Below are positions 57,860 to 64,000 of a DNA stretch of 64,000 nt, in pieces (the stretch's first letter is position 1; each line of letters begins with the position of its first letter). A model generated the notes under the pieces. That model had not been told where the DNA came from and searched no databases. It was given only the letters and a program-made list of their open reading frames with translations. A program made the translations under genes and the position numbers. The DNA is from Cryptomeria japonica (Eukaryota; Streptophyta; Pinopsida; Cupressales; Cupressaceae), in assembly GCF_030272615.1 (NCBI RefSeq), contig NC_081405.1:27112272-27176271 (forward strand), in the 5' to 3' direction.

Positions 57860-59134
57860 ATGGAAGGCTACAAACAATCTCGGAGAATTGTGTATCTACA
57901 AGAAGAGTTGGATCATACTAATCAAGTGATTGCAGACATGCAAAGACAAATGCAAAAATCATTGAAAGTGAGAAGAAGATTATTTGATGATTTACAGGAC
58001 TCTCAAGAGTTAGTGGAACAAATTGAAACATCATCTGAGAATAGTATATCTGAAGAAACTGAAGAGATGATTGGACAACTGAAAGAAAAGAACAAAGCAC
58101 TGACTGATCAACTAAAAGCAATGAAAAGAGGACATGAACATTTCAGCACACAGGTGACTAAAAATCTTGATGCATTGAGGACAACTGAAGATAAAGTAAG
58201 AGATCTAGAAAGAGAAAAACAACAGCTTGAAGCATTAGTATCTGAAAAGAATGATGAAATCACAAGGTTGACTGGGAATCAACAAAATCTGTCAGATCAA
58301 TTAGGTTATGCACATCATGAAGAAAATCTGAAGGATGATGAGAATCAAGCATTGAAACTTGAAGTATCAAGGTTGACTGATGAACTTGAAACAAAAAGGA
58401 AATCCAAGGAAACACTGAAGAAGAGTTATGAAGCATCAAATATGTTGGATGAGCAACTGAATACAAGAAGACCCAACAAAGATGTAGGACTCGATTACAA
58501 AGGAAAAGACTCTATTGAGAAGGGAATTCATACAATCGAGAGAGGAGAATCATCAAAGCAAGCTGGAAATAAGAAGAATATCAAAGGAAAGAAGCCTATT
58601 TGCAACTACTGTGGAAATCAAGGTCATACTGCTAACTTGTGCCAAATCAAAAAAGGTAAGCAACCGAATGTCACTAAGTCTAATGGTTATTGTTACAATT
58701 GCAATAAATATGGTCACACATCTAATCAATATAGGACAAAGACTGTTAACAACTATCAAAAGGCAAAATTCAAAGGGTTTTGTAAAAACTACAATAGATA
58801 TGGACATAGTACCGAGAAGTGTTGGCTTAAGCAAAAGAACTATATGTGGTTTGCACACCGAGCAAATGCTAGAGGTTACCAAACTCACACAGATCCTTAT
58901 CGACAATATTCTGCAGTACCATGGGATTACAATACAAGGATATGGTGTGAATGTTGTGGAAGATATGGACATATAAGTGCCAACTGCTTTATAAGGTTTG
59001 GAATGAACAACCGAAGATCATGGAGAAATCTTGGTATGACATGTTTTCATTGTCACAAAATTGGACACTTGGCTAGAGATTGCAGAGATCAACCTAGAGG
59101 AGATATTGAAGAAATAAAAGGCAAATTACAATGA
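57860..59134 (+). CDS. D gag: coiled coil plus five zinc knuckles
   Basis: 424 codons from ATG 57860 to TGA 59132-59134, with no internal stop. The open frame extends 72 codons further upstream into the LTR, but the primer site lies at 57800, so I take the first ATG after it. Residues about 1-210 are a long heptad-rich coiled coil (LEREKQQLEALVSEKNDEIT). Five CCHC-type knuckles follow: CNYCGNQGHTANLC (residue 248), CYNCNKYGHTSNQY (278, last Cys lost), CKNYNRYGHSTEKC (308, second Cys lost), CECCGRYGHISANC (363) and CFHCHKIGHLARDC (395). Both losses are Cys-to-Tyr, one G-to-A each. Zinc knuckles bind genomic RNA. One or two knuckles are usual in copia gag, so five is unusual. Confidence 0.82.
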   Translation: MEGYKQSRRIVYLQEELDHTNQVIADMQRQMQKSLKVRRRLFDDLQDSQELVEQIETSSENSISEETEEMIGQLKEKNKALTDQLKAMKRGHEHFSTQVTKNLDALRTTEDKVRDLEREKQQLEALVSEKNDEITRLTGNQQNLSDQLGYAHHEENLKDDENQALKLEVSRLTDELETKRKSKETLKKSYEASNMLDEQLNTRRPNKDVGLDYKGKDSIEKGIHTIERGESSKQAGNKKNIKGKKPICNYCGNQGHTANLCQIKKGKQPNVTKSNGYCYNCNKYGHTSNQYRTKTVNNYQKAKFKGFCKNYNRYGHSTEKCWLKQKNYMWFAHRANARGYQTHTDPYRQYSAVPWDYNTRIWCECCGRYGHISANCFIRFGMNNRRSWRNLGMTCFHCHKIGHLARDCRDQPRGDIEEIKGKLQ

Positions 59135-59706
59135 TTTGGGAAAAAAAGGAAATTATGTCAAATGAAGAAAGCACCTTACCTACCGAGTTAGGTGTACCTA
59201 TTCCAAATTAATCAGTAAAGGTATGAAGGGACTGCATTCTCTCAAAAGTCAAATCTTAACAGTTCCTATTTCATCATGCACTTAATTCAAAATCTGCATA
59301 GTTAAAGATGAATTTGAAATTTTATCAAGTCTTTTGGAAGCTTGTCTAGTCAGTGAATATAGGAAGACTGGCTACTCGGTAAAAGCATAGAAAGGAAGTG
59401 GTACCGAGTGCATTTAATGTCTTTTGACCTAACTGCACGAAGCCCGATAAGGTATATTGTGTACTTAAAGCTATTGCGCGGTCATTTTTCACTCACCAAG
59501 TTTTCAAGAAAGCAGAGCAAAGCGATTCAAAGGCGATCAAACCACCTCCCAAGCAAATTCAAAGGTATTTACATCAATCACAATGCATTATCAAGATAGT
59601 TTACCGATCATATCAAGTTGTTATTATTTGCTAAGTAGAAAGCATTTTCCATTTGAAAGTCTTCAAACCCTAGGGATCTTTTGTTAGTATTTACCTAAAA
59701 TCTGCA

Positions 59707-62700
59707 ATGGCACCTAAGATCCAGAATCCCATTGTTGTTGAGAACATTGAAAAGCCCTCACTGAAATACTCTTTAACTCCCAAAATTGCATTTGAACCGG
59801 ATGACAAAATCGCATTTTCACTCATTCTGGATAGAGTTTTATTAGTCAAGGATGTGAGATTCTTCACTAAGTGTCGAGTTGAAGAACTAGGTCATGTTGA
59901 GATCAAAGACACATATGATGAACTATGTACCGATGGTAAACTGGATAGCAAATATGAACACATCAAAAGCAAGGGATTGACCGAAGCCCTAACCTATCCC
60001 CGTGTATTCAAACCCCAATGGTTTAAGTTTGTTCTAAGCAGAGTTCATGATGACTTCATGTGGCTAGAAGAGCAACCATTTAAGATCACCAAGGAAATCA
60101 TTCATTTGATCACCAGTTACCCTATTTATGATCATGCCCGAGCTCAGAAAATGATATCACAGAAGGAATTGATCAACTTAACCGAAGTAGAATCAGATTG
60201 CAGAGGACTGAAATTGAACAATGTAACAGATGCAGAGCTAGAGTTTTCCATTAGAGTAATAGGTTATTGTTTCTTCCAATCAGCAAGGGAAAATAGTGTA
60301 CCCTGTGCAGCAGTAGACTTAGCTTATAAAATTGTGAAGAAAGGCATGAAAATTGATTTATGTGAGGTATTGTTGAAAAACCTGTTTGAGAGTCTCAATA
60401 CCATAAGGAAGCCAAAGAAGAACAATTCGGCCAATACACTAAAGTTTGGATCACTGTTAATATGCATGTTTTTCTATTTTGAGAAATTCTTTCCATTAGT
60501 CGGTAAAGTTGTTTGGGAGCTACACCGACCAATCACCCATCAAATCAATGACTTCATCAAGAAGCTAGGTGATAATTTTAATGATATTATGGATGATTAC
60601 TTTAGCAAGTTTCAAGAGAAGATGCATAACAGGTACCGAATTCCACCCCAGTTAGTGGAGAAATATAAGGATGACATATGTTTTGAAGTGGACACTGATT
60701 ACTGCTATGTTAATGTTTTGGAACCGAGAACTCAATCTTTGCCACCTATGGGTTATGAGATTGATTTTGACATCAAACAACAGCAGATAGATGCTTTTCT
60801 GACATTACCAAGGCATGCTACCGAGCTGAGGTATGGAACATATGAAGAAGTGAAGAAAAAAGTAAAAATGAGCATTGTAGTACCCAAGGCTACAAGGAAG
60901 GCAACAAAGATGATTAAGACATTAACGGAGAAATTTGGAGAAGGTTCTTCCTCCACACCTATCAAGGGCACTGTAGTAATCACCAAAGAGGAATCTGAAG
61001 CCCAAAAGGCAGCTATAACACCAAGCAACAAATTGCCTAAGGGAAAAGTGTTGACAAGAAAGAAACAAGATACATCAAAAGCATCATCGACTCCTCCAGC
61101 AAAGCGACCTAACATATGAGCATCTGCAACTTCACCGAGTAAGAAAACAAAGAGTGTTGCCGCACCCAAGGTAACAAAAACTTACAAGAAATCTACTCGG
61201 AGACTCATTTTGACCAAAGAGTCTAGTGACATTGAATCTGAAGATGAAAGCAAATTTCAGATTGTTAAGAGCAAAAAGGTAAATGCACATAGTGTTGAAA
61301 ATTTTTGTGCTAATCTGAAGCAATATGGTGGATTTGGAGCATTCAGATATGTTAAATATGAATCCATATCTGATGATGAAAAGAGACAAATAGAAGCAGC
61401 TGTCATCTGCACACTATTGAAATTCCGATTGGCTCCATTGGAATTATCTAAATCTCTTCCAAATGAATTATATTTGTGTATTGACAATAGGTGGAAGTAT
61501 GCCATGGACTTAGAGAAACAGATGAGAGAAAGAAGTCTGGTACATCTTTTCCTAGACATGTCGGTAGACGAGATCACCGAACATTTGAAAAACTGCCACA
61601 CAAAATTCGTAGTCAAGCAAAGAGCCTTGAAATTGATGAATGGCGTTTACTTGGATGTAGAGAATGAGACCAAGGAAAAATGGCAGGAAATCTTTCACAT
61701 CAAGAATGTTGGTGAACAAGCTGAAGTTGAAATAGTTGATGTCACTGAACAAGTTCCTGATATCACCGAGAAGGACCCTGCTGACACTATACAAGTAGAT
61801 GGGGATATCATGGAAACCGAGGCACTTGAACAGGAAATGATCAAAGGGAATGCATATGCCAAACTGGTATCCAGTGAGTCAGTTTTGGAGCAAGTTGAGC
61901 CCTATCCTCCGGTCACTCAATCTACTTCAACCGAGGCCCCTCAAGATATTGAACAAGGGATAGAAGGTCACAAATATACAGAAGGAGAAACTGCTTCTCA
62001 GGCCATCGGGGAATAGTCTTCACAAGCTCCTTCTAGCACTGAAAATGTTACATCTGCGACCCCAAGGATTGAAGCACCGAAGGACACAACAAAGGCTACA
62101 TCAGAGGTTAAAGGAACCGACCAAAGTGTTGCCTCTACCGAGCAACCTACCGAGGGTCATCAAGCCTCACAACCCATTGTTTTAGTTCAACTGACGAAAG
62201 GTAAAGAAAAGAAGATGAAAAAGCATAGTTTCAAATTAGATTTGTCAAAACCAATAGTGTTTCCCAATGTTGATATATCCCAATTAAAAGGGCAAGCACT
62301 CATTGAATTTGGTGAACTATGCAAATCCAAAGCCGAACAGGAGAAGCAAATGGCTATTCAAAAGAAAAAGAAAGTACTTCAGAAGGTGAAAGCACTCTTA
62401 ACCGACATGCTACCTGAAGCTATAGTAACCAAAGATGCAACCATCCACATTCAACTGGATGAACTCCTAACCAAGATAGAGACATCTGGAGTAGATGCAT
62501 CCGAATATTTGAGCAAGTTAAAGGACAAGGAGCTCACTGCTAAAATGATTGAAGAGGTATAGAAAGCTATTGCTATTGGCAAAGTTAAACTTGTCAAATT
62601 TATTGCTGAGTTGTCCCCTCAACTCAAGCACATTCTTTATTTATTTTAGAAACTCTGTACATTCTCTCTATCCATTAAGGACATCAAAAATAAAACAGAA

Positions 62701-63087
62701 GTAATTGAGAAAGAGATCACCGATCTCTCTAATAAGTTCACTGAGCCACATTCCATTCAGAATTTTTATACCAAGCTACAACAACTCATGGCTCAACAAT
62801 TGGAACTAAGGAATGAAGAACACAAGATAAGGATGGACATAATGACACTTCAAACATTATTCCTTCCTCATCTTTCATCCATCCAAGAACAGATCAACAA
62901 AGCTACCTCCCTATCCACTCAGCAAGAGGGAAGCACCTTAGATAGACTAATTTCACTGTTAGCTAACATTACAGCTCAGAATTCACTTATGGATAGTGTT
63001 AAGGATGCCCTCTCTGCTGCCCTTACCAAAGCAAAGACAAAGTACAAATACATTTTTGACCAGTTGCCACCACCGAATGGTAGCTAA
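59707..63087 (+). pseudogene. D ORF2: long protein of unknown function replacing pol
   Basis: One frame of 1126 codons from ATG 59707 to TAA 63085-63087, broken by TGA 61117, TAG 62014, TAG 62560 and TAG 62647, each one C-to-T step from Arg or Gln. Residues 1-380 form a globular alpha-rich region (FTKCRVEELGHVEIKDTYDE, AVDLAYKIVKKGMKIDLCEV, SLLICMFFYFEKFFPLVGKV). About 390-500 is Lys/Ser/Pro-rich and basic. About 500-660 is a second globular region (SVENFCANLKQYGGFGAFRY). About 660-840 is Glu/Thr/Pro-rich and acidic. The C-terminal 280 residues are coiled coil (LEKEI-type heptads, SSIQEQINKATSLSTQQ). The first region vaguely recalls the Pfam 'putative plant transposon protein' family; this is a weak guess. 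No polymerase, protease or integrase motif. Confidence 0.75.
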
Positions 63088-63444
63088 GTTTAGATGTTTG
63101 TCAAAAAGGGGGAGTGAGTATCATATCAAAGTATACAAGGGAATGCAGTATACAGGGGGAGTATATACCGAGCAGAACAGAGTATTCAAATACAAAGTCA
63201 GTTTTGACAGGGAACAGAGAACAGAGCAGTGAACCGAGCAGTCATCATAGAACATTGATCACCGAGCATGCAAAATCAGAGTTTTATACAGTATAGTGAT
63301 AAGGGGAGTATATCTAAATATATTATTTCATTGACTAATGTATATACTGTCTGTTTAGTCAAATTTTGCAAGTATATAGATTTTTGAGTTATGACTTTGA
63401 AAGTAGTTTTGTCAAACATCTCAACTAATGTCAAAAGGGGAGAT
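63088..63444 (+). promoter_or_regulatory. Repeated polypurine tracts before the 3' LTR of D
   Basis: AAAAAGGGGGAG (about 63103-63114), CAGGGGGAGTATATAC (63152 region), AAGGGGAGTATATC (63300 region) and AAAAGGGGAGAT (63433-63444), the last abutting TGTTAC of the LTR. As I recall, Sireviruses carry several polypurine tracts here, which supports that affinity. Confidence 0.65.
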
Positions 63445-64000
63445 TGTTACTACTTATTAAGTTGCCATTAGTTTTATATCCAAAGTCATTCTATATACTC
63501 TATCCAGTTACCTCCACCAAAACATTCAGTCGGTATGCACAGAACAGTTGGTTAAAGAAGAAAGTATTCACAGAGCCCAGTATACACCGAGCTATCTACC
63601 GAGTAACATTCCATGTCTACCGAGCAACAATAATGATACACTGAGTTGATATACACAGAGTGAAATGTTTTACCAGATTCATTGAACCTAGACACACATG
63701 TGGAGACGTGTTACAAGATCGAGGAACATAGAACCGTTATCACATTGGAAATTGCACTTAAGGATTGTGTATGATTTTGAGGTCATCTAACCAATGAAAT
63801 ATTTTGTATGGTTATTCATTCGATAAATCATGTTTTTAAGATCGAAGCAATGAATCAGATCACCGACATAAGAGATCTATTCATACAACATGGATTGAGA
63901 TCAGATAGAAGAATATAGTGATAGAGAGAGAGAGAGAGAAATATAAAGGTGTATGAAGCAAGACATGTGTGATACATAAGAAAGCACTGAGTGTTATGAC
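63445..64000 (+). repeat. 3' LTR of D, first 556 bp
   Basis: Matches 56618 to about 57150 with about 28 substitutions, a 21-bp insertion (about 63605-63625, a duplicated CTACCGAG unit) and a longer GA tract. Cut by the window end. Confidence 0.92.

Larger units (their letters stand above)
56618..64000 (+). mobile_element. D: non-autonomous LTR element with five-knuckle gag and a 1126-codon unknown ORF
   Basis: 5' LTR 56618-57797 (1180 bp, TGTTA...TAACA), primer site, gag, a long second ORF, several polypurine tracts and a 3' LTR from 63445 that runs off the window. No protease, integrase, RT or RNase H is present, so it depends on a partner. LTR ends, an iMet-like primer site and repeated polypurine tracts suggest a copia relative, possibly Sirevirus-like. 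The two LTRs differ by about 5% over the first 550 bp by eye, plus a 21-bp indel. It is inserted in the integrase of G; left flank GAACT (56613-56617), right flank not visible. Confidence 0.85.

Noticed and set aside
1-64000. Ordinary host genes, tRNA or rRNA genes
   Set aside because: I looked on both strands for exon-like conserved domains, tRNA cloverleaf boxes and rRNA; none was convincing. The tRNA-like strings found are primer sites.

Overview
This 64 kb window looks like intergenic heterochromatin from a seed plant with a very large genome. I favour a gymnosperm (conifer-like), but this is an inference from repeat style, not proven. I recognise no ordinary host gene. Almost everything that can be identified is LTR retrotransposon sequence, nested several layers deep, plus one solo LTR, one truncated LINE and long anonymous AT-rich DNA.

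Layout. (1) E0, an old Ty3/gypsy element of the Tat type (RT, RNase H, second 'archaic' RNase H, integrase) runs from before base 1 to about 22.08 kb. It is split at 1692/14525 by element A. (2) A (1693-14524) has two 1464-bp LTRs about 2% apart, a perfect 5-bp target duplication, a tRNA-Trp primer site and a perfect polypurine tract, but no gag-pol. It carries one long Gln/Pro/Ser/His-rich reading frame (about 955 codons, four stops) and an antisense plant-mobile-domain (PMD) gene. (3) 22.1-34.9 kb is mostly non-coding: a broken coiled-coil ORF, a duplicated anonymous repeat, a 2149-bp solo LTR with its target duplication, a 5'-truncated LINE with a 13-bp target duplication, a duplicated LTR end with a tRNA-iMet primer site, and a copia relic. 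(4) B (34920-51125) is a full-length Tat-like element with gag, zinc finger, protease, G-patch, RT, two RNase H domains and integrase, followed by an antisense PMD gene; it is inactivated by nonsense and active-site mutations. (5) 52.5-64 kb is a three-layer nest: a minus-strand copia element (C) is interrupted by a minus-strand chromodomain gypsy element (G), which is interrupted by D (56618 to beyond 64000). D is a copia/Sirevirus-like non-autonomous element with a five-knuckle gag and a 1126-codon ORF of unknown function in place of pol.

How the parts relate. E0, A and B form one superfamily. All three end with nearly the same polypurine tract followed by TGTAGAC, and all three have an antisense PMD gene between the coding region and the 3' LTR. 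All three have a module of repeated GTGAAAACC hairpins just after the main ORF, and a TATA-like box on the antisense strand about 250-280 bp upstream of a minisatellite preceding the PMD gene. In A and B the 5' leader carries the same minisatellite as the antisense leader, in the opposite orientation, plus a conserved hairpin that could be a packaging signal. A has kept all of these cis elements while losing gag-pol, so it looks like a parasite of B-like partners. I consider this two-headed architecture (sense gag-pol unit and antisense PMD unit sharing a matched leader repeat) the most interesting content of the window.

Nearly every break in these ORFs is a C-to-T or G-to-A change, as expected from deamination of methylated cytosine in silenced elements.
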